Assembly: GCA_030549335.1 (NCBI GenBank)
Contig: JAUKPH010000017.1
Span: forward strand, 11,617,501-11,681,500
Source of the DNA: Pontederia crassipes
Lineage: Eukaryota > Streptophyta > Magnoliopsida > Commelinales > Pontederiaceae
Direction: 5' to 3'
Length of the DNA: 64,000 nt
The notes beneath the pieces are model-generated. The model worked only from the letters and a program-made list of their open reading frames with translations. It did not search any database and was not told where the DNA came from. How positions within the stretch are numbered: position 1 is the first letter of the stretch; every line of letters begins with the position of its first letter. Shown piece after piece: positions 21,426 to 33,393 of this stretch. A program made the translations under genes and the position numbers.

Positions 21426-23435
21426 TGTCCAATGTCCGACAGTTAGCAGTTATTTTTCTGATTATGTCAGTTTATGTTTGTGTATCATTTTCTCTTTCAT
21501 TTTATTCATTCCGTTATAATTCGCTTTGTATCTAAAAAGACATGGATGTTACTTGGGTGTTTAGATCATCCTGTTTTCCTGCACTCAATATGAAAAAAAA
21601 AGAAGATGGGAGTTCTTCCCAATCTCTGGCGTGTTTGATCTCAAAGTTCTAGATCGATTGCTATATTTTGACATGGTATCAGACTACCTTAGATCTGGTT
21701 TTCTATTGAAGTTTTAGTGGTTAGTATTGTTTTCTCTTAATCTTCAATTATGGATTCTTGTTCATCGATTGGACATGCATCTGAATCTGTTAGCATAGAT
21801 CTAAATAGCCCTTTATATCTGAATTCGTCTGATACGCCTAGTTTGATTCTTACACATCATGTTCTCATGGATTGAAGTAATTATTTACCTTGGAGTAAGT
21901 CTTTGTTCAATGCTTTACGAGCTAAGGACAAACAAGGTTTTGTTGATGGATCTTGTTTGATGGAGTCTTTTGATCGAGCTTTGCATTATCAGTGGAAACG
22001 ATGTGATTCTCTTGTAATTTCCTAAATTACTAGTATAGTCTAGATCTAATCAGTAATGCTGCATATGATGAAATAGCCTTAATTGGCTAGTTCTAAAAGA
22101 GAGGTTTCAAAGATCAAATGGAACGAAAATATATATGTTACTTGGTGAGATCTATTCTATCAATCAGGGTTGTAGGAGAATACTATGATAAATTGAAATT
22201 TCTGTGGGAAGAATTGGTCCTTATGGTTCATAGTATGGGAGTCTCCAGCTCTTCAAAAAATTTTCTGAATATATGCTGCAATAGAAGTCTATAAACTTTT
22301 ACTGGGTCTTAATGAATGCTATAGCCAAGTTAAATCTCAAATTCTTCTGATGTCTCCTCTACCTTCTCTGAATCAAGTTTATTCAATGGTTGTTGAAGAA
22401 GAGTAGAGAAATAGGAGAAATAGTCTAACTGTTAATTCTAGTCAGAATGCTGCATTCCTATCTAATTCTAGACAACAATTTAACCTGCAGTCAAATCAAA
22501 ATGTTGCATTCCTGTCTAATACTCGGCAACAATTTAACCAACAATTTAGTCAATCTAATGCTAGACAGTACAATCAGCCAAAATCAAAGAGAAATTCTTC
22601 TATTATCTGTGAACACTGTTAGAAATCAGGACACACAAATGCTCAATGCTATAAACTGATTGGATATCCTCCTGGTTTAAAATTCAGGGGCGGCAGAAAT
22701 CAAAATTCAATTGCTGCAAATGTTTCAGATTTACAGGCTTATGAACAGCAAAATGTTTATTCCCAGAATTCTGCTAATCAGATGTATGTTCCTCTTCCTC
22801 CTCAAAATCAGATTTATCATACTGCTTCGACTAGTGTGAATCAAGGAGCTATGCCAAATAATTGTGAGAATGTTAGAAATGAAAACTTTGGAAAAGCTCC
22901 TGTACTTACTGAAGATCAATATCAAAGAATACTCAAGGTTATAGACAAAGAGCAAAAAATTGAATTGGCTACCAATGTTCATGTTGCAGGTACAATAGAT
23001 GATTCTTGCCATATAGGAGATGCTATTTGGATCATTGACACTAGTGCTACTCAACATATGACATCAAATATAAATTCTCTTCTTAATGTTTCTGAATTAT
23101 CTAAACAAAAATATGTTACTTTACCTAATGGAAGTAGGTTATCAGGTTCAGTTACAAATGTTTTGTATGTTCCTGAATTTAAATTTAGTCTCATATCTGC
23201 ATATCAGCTTACTAAAGATATTGGATGCTTGGTTGCTTTTTTTCACAATTCTGTCTTATACATGATCTGCACAGTGGAAATGTGCACCTGATTGGTAAAG
23301 AAAGCAATGGCTTATACTATCTAGATTTGACTGAGCAGAAGAAGACACAAGTTTTTGGAAATAAAGTTGTTGTTGCTGCTGTTCAAGAGGATAATGACAT
23401 GCTGTGGCATAAGAGGCTTGGACATCTACCATTAC
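21426..23435 (+). mobile_element. Copia-2: truncated plus-strand Ty1/copia element
   Basis: A probable 5' LTR (start at 21426 or 21434, TGTCC...; end at 21673, GACA) is followed without gap by TGGTATCAGAC (21674 on), a Met-tRNA primer site. A decayed gag starts at 21750 (MDSCSSIGHASESVSIDLNS) with several stops. A zinc knuckle CEHC-X-KSGHTNAQC (about 22607-22655) has a stop in the middle. Protease has DTSATQHM (ORF 22782-23291), and GAG-pre-integrase reaches WHKRLGHLP at about 23430. The sequence then stops abruptly at gypsy LTR DNA. Integrase, reverse transcriptase and the 3' LTR are absent. Confidence 0.82.
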
Positions 23436-26016
23436 AAACCCCACCTTTTGCTATAGTAATAACTCATTTGCTCACCTTCTCTCTCACTCCAAGTTCCCTC
23501 TCGGCCAGCAAGCAAGGAGACCCATTAGCTGCCATAGTAAGTCCCCTTGTTTACTCTTTGGTCAATAGCAAACACCCTAGCTACAGTAAGCATGTTTTCT
23601 CCTCTCTTCTCTTAGTTATTAGCAAGGGATTAGCTCACCAAGCGCTCTCTCTCTCTCTCTCTATTTACTATAGCCGAATCAAGGTAAATCAAGAGGAGGA
23701 CAAAGTGCTAAAGCTAGGATTTAGGACATTTTCTAGTCAAGGTATGTTTGAGGGGATCCAAACCTCCCTATCTCACCCTAATGATGTTTTAATGTATGGA
23801 TTAAGTCATAAGAGCAAACCCCTTGTTCTTAGAGTAAAGGGTTACGAAATGTGCATTTAATGATTCTTAGTTACTATTCCATTGTTAATCATGTTTAGAA
23901 TCTCATGTGTCTTATGTATTATCAATCTTAATATTCTATTGTTAATCATGTTTAGATGTATAATGTCTATTGTGGTTATACTAGCTCATTATGAAATCTT
24001 GTAAAGCTTATGTGCATTTATAAGTGTGATTAGCATGTTGGAAGCCTTATGTGAAAACCTCTTTATATTTCATAGTTAGAATGCTAAGAATATTAAAAAA
24101 TATCTTATATGATGTTTGGAAGCCAATATGTGTTCAATATATCAATATATGCAAGATTAGGAAAGAAATGATGTAAAAATCGTGTATCTATCGTCCCAGA
24201 ACGGGTGACCGATTCATTATCGCTCGATCGTTCTGGAGACAAATAGAATCTCGCACTCTGTCCAACGGTCGACCGATACATTAACGATCGTCCGTTTTGA
24301 AAGGGTCGTAATATTCTATGATTAGCGGACGATCGAACGCTCTGTTTCGGTCCCCCGAAAGCACGATCGACCGTTATATCAGCGGTCGTCCGATTTGAAT
24401 GGCCGTCACATTCTGTGATTAACGGTGGACCAAACATCTTATTGCGATCATCCAATAGACACGTAACGGTCGACCGATATACTAGTGGTCGTCCGATTGA
24501 GTGGTCATCACATTCTGTGATTAGCGGACGAACTTGAACCTAGTTTCGGTCGTCCGAAAGACCCATAATGGTCGACCGTTATACTAGCGGTCGTCCGTTT
24601 TAGAGAGTCATCACATTCTGTGATTAGCGGACGAACCGAACGCCCTATTTTGGTCATCCGAAAGGATCATAACGGTCGATCGATGATCTGACCGGTCGCT
24701 CGATATTAGACCAGTGGTCGACCGTTACCCAAAACGGTCGTTCATTTTTGGAAGATGATTGGTTATGATTGAATGTCTACACTTAGCATGATTTGAAGTT
24801 TGTATGACCTTAAATAGGGTTAAAAGATGCAACATGTATTGAATGATTGTATGTATTGATGAACATGATTAAAAGACGAATTGATGGAGTGGCATTCATA
24901 TGACCCGGGACCAATCGGTACCCACCTAAGACTCCACCGACGGGTGGGAAAAGACCTCATTGATGAATGAGGATAAAGATCTTGCCTTCGGGGGAGGATA
25001 AAGACTGCACCTACGGGGAGGATAAAGACCTCATCCACGGATGAGGATAAAGACCTTATCTACGGGGAGAATTATGATTTATGAGTCATTACCCTTCTCA
25101 ATCGACAAGATAAGAAAGCATCTGAATAAATATGAAAGATGAAAAGATGTAAAGATGAATGATGAATGACTTAGGATGTAAAGACAAATATGATAAAGAT
25201 GAAGAAGGCACCTATGATGATGTATTATGAATGTCCACTTGTCACATCATATGATGTTATGAATAAAGATGACAAAGTAAAGTAAGACAAGATCATGATA
25301 TGCGATAGCGTAATGATAAGATATAATATGCATTAGCATAATGATAAGAATGATGATAAGTTATGATATGCATGATCTAAAGCTTATGATGTTACATGTT
25401 ATCTTATTTTGCCTTGATGATATGCTCACATGTCATATAGTATGCATAAGTAGCTCATAGCATGCATATGACTTATGTTTTATGACGATGAAATGCATAT
25501 GCCATGACATATTGAAATCATGTTATAAGATCATAGCATGCATGGGCTTCAACATATTCTAACGGGAGAAATTCTCTGCACCCCATGGATCCGTGCAGGT
25601 ATGGAGGAGGCTTAGGTTCGACGGCGAGAGTCTCGTGATAGCGACATTGCACATGGGTCTGTCGGGCTATGGTCCAAGTCTTTTACTTATATTATGTTAT
25701 CATGATGAACTCTTGTAAGAGTGTTTTATGCACGGCTTATGGGCCTTATTGAGTCATGTACTCCACTTGAACTCATTTATCTATGATTGACCCTTTATTG
25801 GGTATATGTTAGAGCCTATTAGGCCCATGGGCCAGTTTTGTATCTTGAGATTTAATTATGTTGAAGTCTTCCGCTGTTATGATATTGATGTTTATGTTTA
25901 TTATGTTTATGTTTCCGCTGCAAGTTTTTATGAAATTAGGTCAAGGTCATATCGATGTAACGTCGTCTAGGGTTCGGAAAAAAATTAAATTAGGGACGAA
26001 TTTTGGGGACGTTACA
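23436..26016 (+). repeat. Gypsy 5' LTR, 5'-truncated
   Basis: Matches 38680-41211. It contains four tandem units of about 100 bp (near 24310-24720, each with attctgtgattagcgg and ggtcgaccg words) and about five 25-27-bp units of the gaggataaagacctt type (about 24950-25080). It also has a ctctctct run near 23643-23663. It ends in GACGTTACA just before the primer site. Confidence 0.9.
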
Positions 26017-26208
26017 GTATGGTATTAGAGCCATAGTTTGACTCTTATGTATAAGTTTTAGAATGTGTAAGCCATTGGTTGGCAAAAGTGTCTAAGTGTA
26101 AAGTCCATGTGCAATCGTCATGAGGTGCCACCGAACTTAAAGGTAAATATTATCATATGATTAGCTCATGCTAATGATGTTTTTATATTTGTTTGACTAT
26201 GAATGTAG

Positions 26209-27414
26209 ATGTCGAGACGGGCAATTATTGATGAAGATTATGAGAGGAACACATTCCTTGATGGATTAATCCGGACAGCACAAAATCTCCAAAGATCCAT
26301 TGAACCAGATTATTCCAATGAAAGGTTCTTAAGGCTGCAACCTCCGAAGTTTGACGGAGTGGGAGATCCCGAGCTAGCTGAATCGTGGATCGAAAAAATA
26401 GGGGACATCCTCAAAGTCATGGGATGCCCTGGAGATCGCAAGGTGATGTATGCAACAGATCGCCTTTGTGGCCAAGCTAAGGCCTGTTGGAAGGCCCGCT
26501 TGAAGACTACCTTCGAGAGTGAAGAAGAGGTCGAATGGGAAAGCTTCGTACAGGTGTTCGAGGCTCGTTTCTTCCCTGATCATGTGAAGGAAAAGAAGAG
26601 GGACAAGTTTTTCAACCTCGCCCAAGGTAGTATGACAGTGGATGAGTATGTGAATACATTCCTAAGGCTGGAGAAGTATGGTGATCTCAATGAGAATGAG
26701 TTTCGAAGGACAAAAATGTTCATCAATGGGCTGAATCCTAGACTGCAACCATGGGTTAGGAGTGATTGCTGCACCATTATGAAGGGCGCGGTAGAACTTG
26801 CCGCCGAACATGAAAGAAAGTACAATGAAAGGAAAGATGCTAAAGAAAAAGCAATCAAGACGCATAAGGGAAAAAGCTCAAGGAAAGTTCCATATCACTC
26901 TCCAAAGAAGGTGGAGCAAGCAAGGCCGGTCTGCACTACTTGTGGGAGACCTCATGCCAATGAATGCCGCTTTAGGGCCAGGGCATGTCTGCAATGTGAC
27001 AATGTGGGCCACTACATAAGGGATTGCCTGGAGAAGCAAGGGGGCAACCGAGACAAAGGAAAGATGGTGGTATACCCACCAGGAGCTCTAGCAAGGGTTT
27101 TCGCCATGCAAGTGGATGAGGCCACTCAAGAAAATGACATGATCCAAGGTAACATCTTAATTACCAGTCACCATGCAAATGTTCTCTTCGATTCGGGTGC
27201 AACACACTCTTTTATATCGCATGCATTTGCTAGCATGCTAGAAGTAAGACCTCTAGTTACAAATTGTCAACTAGAAGTAGTGACTCCCACCGGCATGATA
27301 GTCACTAGGAGATATGTTCCCAATGTATCTATAGAAATAGATAGGAAGGATTTTTCATGTGATCTCATATTACTTCCTATGATAGATTATGATGTAATCT
27401 TAGGAATGGACTAG
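26209..27414 (+). pseudogene. Gypsy gag and protease ORF
   Basis: A 401-codon open stretch starting at MSRRAIIDEDYERN. Residues about 40-210 are the retrotransposon gag domain (WIEKIGDILKVMGC, then ARFFPDHVKEKKRDKFFNL). A zinc-knuckle region follows at about 245-275 (CTTCGRPHANECRFRARACL, then QCDNVGHYIRDC, a CCHC box). An aspartic protease with LFDSGATHSFIS is at about 325-336. The ORF ends at a TAG (27412-27414) where the family has Trp (GMDWL), so gag-pol was originally longer. The gag and protease themselves look undamaged, but the element as a whole is broken downstream. Confidence 0.9.
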
Positions 27415-29166
27415 TTATCGTATAATGATGCTCGTATGTACTGCAAAGAAAAGAAAGTTTTTATAGGTGGCCTACAATGATTAGAGGAATATGTTCCAAG
27501 GAAGCCAAGGTGTTAATTTTAGCAACTAAGGCTAGCAAAATGATCAAGAAAGGAGCAAGAGGATTCTTGGCAAGTGTCATCAAGACGGATTCACAACCTA
27601 AGACACTTGAATCCTTAGATGTGGTGAGAGAATATCCTGATGTTTTTCGGAAAGACATTGCGGGATTGCCGTCAAGAAGAGAAGTTGAGTTCAATATTGA
27701 GCTACTTCCAGGTACCGCACCCATTTCAAAGCAGCCTTACCGAATGGCACCGGCGGAGATGCATGAATTGAAGATGCAACTGCAAGAACTTTTAGATAAG
27801 GGGTTAATTAAATCAAGCATCTCACCATAGGATGCATCAGTGCTTTTTGTCAAGAAGAAGGATGGCTCCTTAAGGTTGTGCATCGATTACCGACTGATCA
27901 ATAAAGTAACAGTGAAGAACAAGTATCCCTTGTCAAGGATTGATGATCTTTTTGATCAATTAGCATCGGCATCGGTTTTCTCCAAGATCGACCTAAGGAG
28001 TGGCTACCACCAATTAAGAGTAGCCGAGCAAGATGTTCCCAAAATGGCATTTCGTTCAAGGTATGGACACTATGAATTTTTTGTTATGCCTTTTGGACTA
28101 ACGAATGCGCCCGTCGCATTCATGGATTTGATGAATAGGGTCTTCCGTCCATACTTGGACAAATTTGTGATCATGTTTGTGGATGACATCCTCATCTACT
28201 CATCAAGCCCGGAAGAGCACCGAGAGCATCTTCGCATTGTATTGGAAACTTTAAGAGGGAACAAGCTCTACGCCAAATTTTCTAAATGTGAATTTTGGCT
28301 TGAAGAAGTGATGTTTCTTGGACATATAGTTTCAAGACATGGAGTGGTTGTGGATCTGGCAAAAGTTGAAGCGGTGACGAATTAGAATAGGCCCAAGAAT
28401 GTGACTGAGATTCGAAGTTTCCTGGGACTTGCTGGATATTATAGAAGGTTTATCCAAAACTTTTCCAAGATTGCTGCTCCTATGACCAAGTTGACAAGGA
28501 AGGGCGAGAAGTTCATATAGTCATGAGCATGCGAAGCAAGCTTCCAAGAGCTAGAAAGAAGACTTACAATGGCACCCATCTTAGTCATTCCCACGGGAAG
28601 TGAAGACTATGTTATTTATAGCGATGCATGTGGTACCGGGTTAGAATGTGTACTTATGCAACATGGCAAAGTGATCGTATACGCTTCTCAGCAATTGAAG
28701 AAGCATGAAGTCAACTATCCGACTCATGACTTAGAGTTAGCGACGGTTGTATTTGCACTAAAGATTGGCGCCACTATTTGTATGGTGGAGATTTTGAAGT
28801 GTACACGGACCATAAAAGCCTAAAGTATGTGTTTTCTCAAAAAGAGTTGAACATGGGGCAAAAAAGATGGCTCAAGTTCCTTAAGGACTATGAGTTCGCA
28901 ATATTGTACCACCCCGGAAAGGCAAATGTAGTTGCCGATGCACTAAGCCGTAAGTGGGAAGGATCACTTGGATGTTTGAGAGTACACAAGTGGAACCTTG
29001 TAGAAAGCATAGTGCAATGGGCCCCAAGCATTTGTGGCCGAAGGATCATGTGTATAGCTCAACATGTGATCGAATCAAGCTTAGTGAGAATAATTATTGA
29101 AGTTCAAAGAAGGGACCCGGAATATGCTAGAATGATCAATGTATGCAAAAGGGAAAGAAATAATTT
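27415..29166 (+). pseudogene. Gypsy reverse transcriptase and RNase H, broken
   Basis: This continues the frame after the first stop. The pre-RT stretch (27477-27830) has DVVREYPDVF and ELLPGTAPISKQPYRMAPAE. The RT core (27840-28385) has [38 protein letters not shown] and the catalytic box [11 protein letters not shown]. RNase H follows (28569-29166, YSDACGTG then [21 protein letters not shown]). In-frame stops lie at 27828, 28383, 28518 and 28524, mostly where the family has Trp. A frameshift lies near 28775. The frame ends at CACTA-2 (after 29166) and resumes at 37148. Confidence 0.9.
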
Positions 29167-29660
29167 CACTACAAGAAAATTGACAATTAGCGACTCAAGG
29201 TTGGAGACGCTAGGGAGGCGCTATTACGTTTCTGTTGTGAAGAGCGTCTCCTTCGCGTCTAACTAGCGCCGCAAAAATGAGACATTGGTAACGGTGGCTA
29301 GTGGCATCGCACTAGAGTCAAAGATGTTGAGACGCAACTAGCGCCACATATTGACGCTATATCGATGTTATTAAGACGCGATGTTTGCGGCTGCGCGAAG
29401 CAGGACCACGTCGCTAAGTCGACGCGCAAGGGGCGGTAGACGTGAGACGCTCTTCCGGCACCCACGTGTGGCTAATGTAGGCGCTAGTAAGGCGCTAGAT
29501 TGACGCAAATATGATCGTGCATTTGTCGCCAATGAGACGCTAAGATGGTGCTAAGTGCGATATATTTAAATTAGCATCGACATGCGTTGAGACGCCAATG
29601 AGATGTTATGGTGTCGCTACTTGCACATTTTTTTTACCCGCCCCAGCCTCATTTTTTTCT
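29167..29660. repeat. Left terminal and subterminal repeats of CACTA-2
   Basis: It begins with the CACTACAAGAAAATTG terminus and has a dense run of gagacgc, gcgctag and gacgcta words to about 29630. The ORF that crosses from RNase H into this region to 29266 is a read-through of transposon DNA. Confidence 0.85.
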
Positions 29661-29705
29661 TCCCACGCCATATAATTTATAATGCATCTCAAAATGCATT
29701 GATAT

Positions 29706-29806
29706 TCATCACAGGCAATATAAAAGCATCACAGGCAATATAAAATAATCACAGGCAATATAAAACCATCACAGGCAATATAAAATCATCACAGGCATAA
29801 TATATA
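29706..29806. repeat. 20-bp tandem repeat, about five copies
   Basis: Five near-identical units of catcacaggcaatataaaa type lie between the left subterminal repeats and the 3' end of ORF1 of CACTA-2. It is a minisatellite of unknown role. Confidence 0.85.
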
Positions 29807-30069
29807 ACATAAGAATACAAAAACTACTAAACCGAACTAACAAACTATATGTATGTTTAAGTCTATAAGTAACAAATGCATAGTTTATTTTCTATCCTAG
29901 GTTTGGGAGTTATTATTATCATTCCGGACGTTCGACCCAGACGTGCTCGGTCCATGGCCTCGCGGGGATGGATTCTGCGTCGGGATCAATCCCTGAATCG
30001 CCTGCAATAGAGGACCCAACTGCTGCGACAACTACTGCGACACATGTTGCGACACCTGCTGCGATAGTG

Positions 30070-31560
30070 TCCCTTTAAGGCAAGAAATACTAGAGCAACA
30101 GCACAACAGCAAGCTTTAGAGAATAGGGGTGACAGAAGCAACTGACATGGGGGAAAGATGAATAGAATGCGCAGTTAGCAAGAGATGGCATTGAATCAGC
30201 TTACCTTGCCTGAAAAGGGCTCTACTCTAGCAGGCCTCTCTTAGTGCCATTGCAAGGAGCTGTTGTCGCAATTGAATCAATAGGGATACCGAAAGAATGC
30301 TAAAGACTAGTTGGATTGATGGACAATATCCTGTTTAAAGGAAGAAATAAATTGGGAAGCAGAATGCATGAGGCCAAGGAAGATGATCCCTGACGTTCAG
30401 GAGGATTCGAACGTGTATTCGAGAAGTTTTCAGACAAATCAAAAGCCATCATCGAAGACACTGAAGATGTCAACTTGGGTACCCATCCCAAGAAACCAAA
30501 GATCCGCGCTTCCCGGCCTAAAAAAAAGCACAAACCTTACTATTGTAGCTTGGTCATATGAAGACAAGACATGCCTTGGTTGGACTCCTCGTTGGTAGAG
30601 CATCGCCAACTACTCCACGATCGGCAGAAAGGATTGGCTCACCACCATTTGAACGGCCACCAACTCAAACTGTCTTTCCAGACCGCCCACGATGAGTAGA
30701 TGGCATCTACGCCCGCTTTGATAGGAGTTAGATGTTCCAAGAGTTGACTGGAGGGCATAACAGTTGAAGACTTGAGGGTGTATGCCCCTACCATGAGAGT
30801 GAATGTGGGAAGAATCATTCTTCTGCCCTGAGAGTTCAAGTAGACAAGCAAGAGAAGAATTGGTACCCCCGTCAGGGTCACCTTAAAAGGTAGTTATTTA
30901 ACTCGGTGAATGTGATTCCTTTTTTCACTGCCGAAAATCAAGTCAAAACAAAACGAACCACTTCTATTCTCTCCGCTGAGGTATATGAAGAATTGCTTTT
31001 TTGTCCCTTTCGTCCAGTGGTTAGGACATCGTCTTTTCATGTATCCAGGAAGAGTCTGAAAGCAAGGGGCGGAGCGGTAGGCCAAGGAAGTATAGAGTAG
31101 AGGCCAAGCAAGTCATCTCTCAATCACAGGATCGGTGAACTTTCTTTGAATATAGCTTCAAAATGAAGAAAGCGCCCCTAGCTAGGTTCCAACCAGTTCG
31201 GGCTATTAGGCTCTACTCAAGAACTTGGGAATAAGAATATAGCTTAGATGCACAATGAATAAAATGCTTTTTCACTCGAATCTTGAAATCACTGAACTTT
31301 CATTGACTAAAAGTATAGCCTCAAAGAATAGCAGCTCAGTAGAGACCCACACACGGGAATCCTCTTTTTACGCTCAGTTACTATCTCAGTTGAAATCCTA
31401 TCCCGGTAAGCTCGAAAGAAAGGGCCCAGCAAACGGAGGCGAAAAAGCCCGTGAAGAGCATGCTGGTTCTGAAAAAAAGGAAAGAGGGTTCGCAAGTTAG
31501 AGATAGGAGATAGGGAGAAGACGAGACTCGACGTCTATGTGATGACTCCCTTGACTAATT
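30070..31560. other. Mitochondrial-like DNA captured inside CACTA-2
   Basis: This block differs from its host in texture: more balanced composition, no CACTA repeats, and phrases typical of plant mitochondrial intergenic DNA. It holds a 40-bp match to the 5' half of mitochondrial tRNA-Glu (31003-31042). Both edges fall in the CTGCGA-rich Gln-repeat exon of ORF1, with ctgcgatag at 30061-30069 and 31562-31570. No complete mitochondrial protein gene was recognised; the ORFs at 30300-31500 have no family signature. The assignment rests mainly on the tRNA piece and general resemblance. Confidence 0.6.
31003..31042 (+). pseudogene. trnE: Truncated mitochondrial-type tRNA-Glu(UUC)
   Basis: It begins GTCCCTTTCGTCCAGTGG and continues TTAGGACATCGTC then TTTTCATGT, which is the acceptor strand, D arm and anticodon arm (anticodon TTC) of plant mitochondrial trnE as I know it. 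After 31042 the sequence diverges and the T arm and 3' acceptor strand are missing. The RNA could not fold or be charged. Confidence 0.72.
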
Positions 31561-32389
31561 ACTGCGATAGCTGCTGTGATAGCTACGTCAGATCAGGTGC
31601 AGCGGATGAGCTCGGAGCAGATGCACCTCCTGCATATCCTCCGATCCGCCCAGGTATCTGAGCGGCTGTGCCGAGGCCACGCAAGTATCCCCCTCATGTC
31701 GTGCCGGCCACCTCTTCCCAAACAGTAGAGTCCTCTATGAAATAGAAAAATTATAAAATCATATAATATATAAATTATATATCAAGAATCACGTAAATTA
31801 AAAACATGACTAAACCAATGAAGAAACATTACCTGGTGGGGTAGCAACTGCCATCACAAGAAAATACATAAAATTTAGCTCCTACATAAAATTAAATAAT
31901 ATACAAAAAATAACATGGTGTGACATGACGATCGTGGTCGTGCGATCGAGACGTACCGACTATGTTCCCCGTCGACGGTGGAGCAACTGTCACAAAAGTA
32001 AAATATTTAAAAAACTCTATCTCCTACTGTCTATTGCCTACAATGTGTCGCGTACCTGGAGTGATACGCTCAGCAGATCCACCAATGGATCGCCTACTAT
32101 GTGACGATCCGACTACGTGCCCCGTCGGCGACGGAGGAACTGATATTATTAAAAAAGGAATTTAACTATTATAGTCAACTATAAATAAGCAGCTCACAAT
32201 AAATATATTACCTGGTGGTTGTGATGGCTGACTCATCTGGAGTGAACGCCTGGAAGAGCGAGATGACCCAGATGCTCGACCCCTAGTAACCATGACTGAA
32301 AAAAAGAAAGAAACTTCTCTTATTATCGGTAACCATATATAACTTTTAAAAAAAGTAAAAAGCTTATGTCATTAGAATAACTACGGGAT

Positions 32390-33230
32390 TCATTCGCTTG
32401 TTTTGTATTCTGATTCATTTTCATCATCTTCATCATCATCGTTATAATCTTGGTTCGAGTCATCATCAATGAAATTATCGAAGTTCACATCCAAGAGGTC
32501 ATTTGAATTGAACTCTTCCATTGGCTCAGCGTCATCGACCAATTGAAAATTCTCAACTCCATTGGCCACATCAATCGTCTCATTCACTCTATCTTCTTGA
32601 TAGTAATCATCCATGGGCACATCGTTGTGTACGGATGATGTTTCATACTCATCTACCATTGTTTCTGCTAAGAATAGTCTACTCCTCACCTTGCATGATG
32701 CCCACCATTCATCCTTGGTTCTTTTCGATGGATACTTATTGTAGTACACTTGTTGTGCTTGTTCCGCCAATACGAATGGATCGTATGACTAAAGTCTCGA
32801 TCGAGGGTTAATATCCATCAATTTAAACTTTTGATCAATCTGAACTCCTTTCTCTGGATCGAACCAACGACATTTTAGCACCACGACTTTGTTAGATTTT
32901 CCCAAATAAGATAATTCTAGGATGTCTTCTATAACACCATAGTAATCAAAGTCGTCGTCCCCGTACATGCTTCCTAGAACACATATGCCGCTATTAATAG
33001 TTGAATGTTGTCGGCTATATTCTTCTGTATGGAACCGATATCCATTGACTATGATGCCGCAGTAGCTAAGAACTTGTTTCTTCGGACCATGACCGAGATC
33101 TCGTATTTTGTTCTTTATGACTGAGCCATTAATAACCTACAAAAAAATAACTAAAAATTGTATTAAAAGTTACGAACTTATAACAATTAAGAACAAGCGG
33201 AAAGATTTCTCACTTCACATCTCAACCAAT
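32390..33230 (-). pseudogene. TNP2 C-terminal part (DUF4216 and acidic tail) of CACTA-2
   Basis: The minus strand reads the DUF4216 region (about 33130-32780: INSGICVLGSMYGDDDFDYY, then LKCRWFDPEKGVQ), a stop near 32790, then 32770-32390 (LAEQAQQVYYNKYPSKRTKD and a long Asp/Glu/Asn tail). The segment around 33040-33390 matches 1-350 of CACTA-1. This is the ordinary end of the transposase gene, lying just upstream of ORF1. Confidence 0.8.
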
Positions 33231-33393
33231 CGGCAAAATGTTCGTCTCGTAGTTTTAATAACTCATCGTTTGAAACTAACGGATTGATTTCTCGTTGTAA
33301 TTCTTCGAATTTCCTGAATTCATAGTTTTCAATTAATACAATCATATAGCAATAATTAGCTTTAAATTATATAACAAATTAGAACAAATTGCC

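Larger units (their letters stand above)
29890..32300 (-). pseudogene. CACTA-2 ORF1 (plant En/Spm accessory protein), interrupted
   Basis: The minus strand starts near 32293 (MVTRGRASGSSRSS, Ser/Arg-rich), with further exon-like Pro/Ser pieces at about 32140-32050 and 31980-31920, a stretch at about 31735-31570, and a Gln-rich 3' exon LSQQ-type repeat ending in GLIPTQNPSPRGHGPSTS near 29935. This composition and position, downstream of TNP2 on the same strand, fit the ORF1/TNP1-like protein that binds the subterminal repeats. About 1.5 kb of foreign DNA (30070-31560) splits the Gln-rich exon. No intact frame is left. Confidence 0.6.

Noticed and set aside
24212..24740. CRISPR-like spaced repeats in the gypsy LTR
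   Set aside because: They are ~100-bp tandem LTR repeats in plant retrotransposon DNA, with no constant short repeat and unique spacers.
31003..31042. A functional tRNA-Glu gene
   Set aside because: The T arm and 3' acceptor strand are missing after base 31042.
30300..31500. Several 60-80-codon ORFs in the mitochondrial-like block
   Set aside because: No known mitochondrial protein was recognised, and the lengths are as expected by chance.
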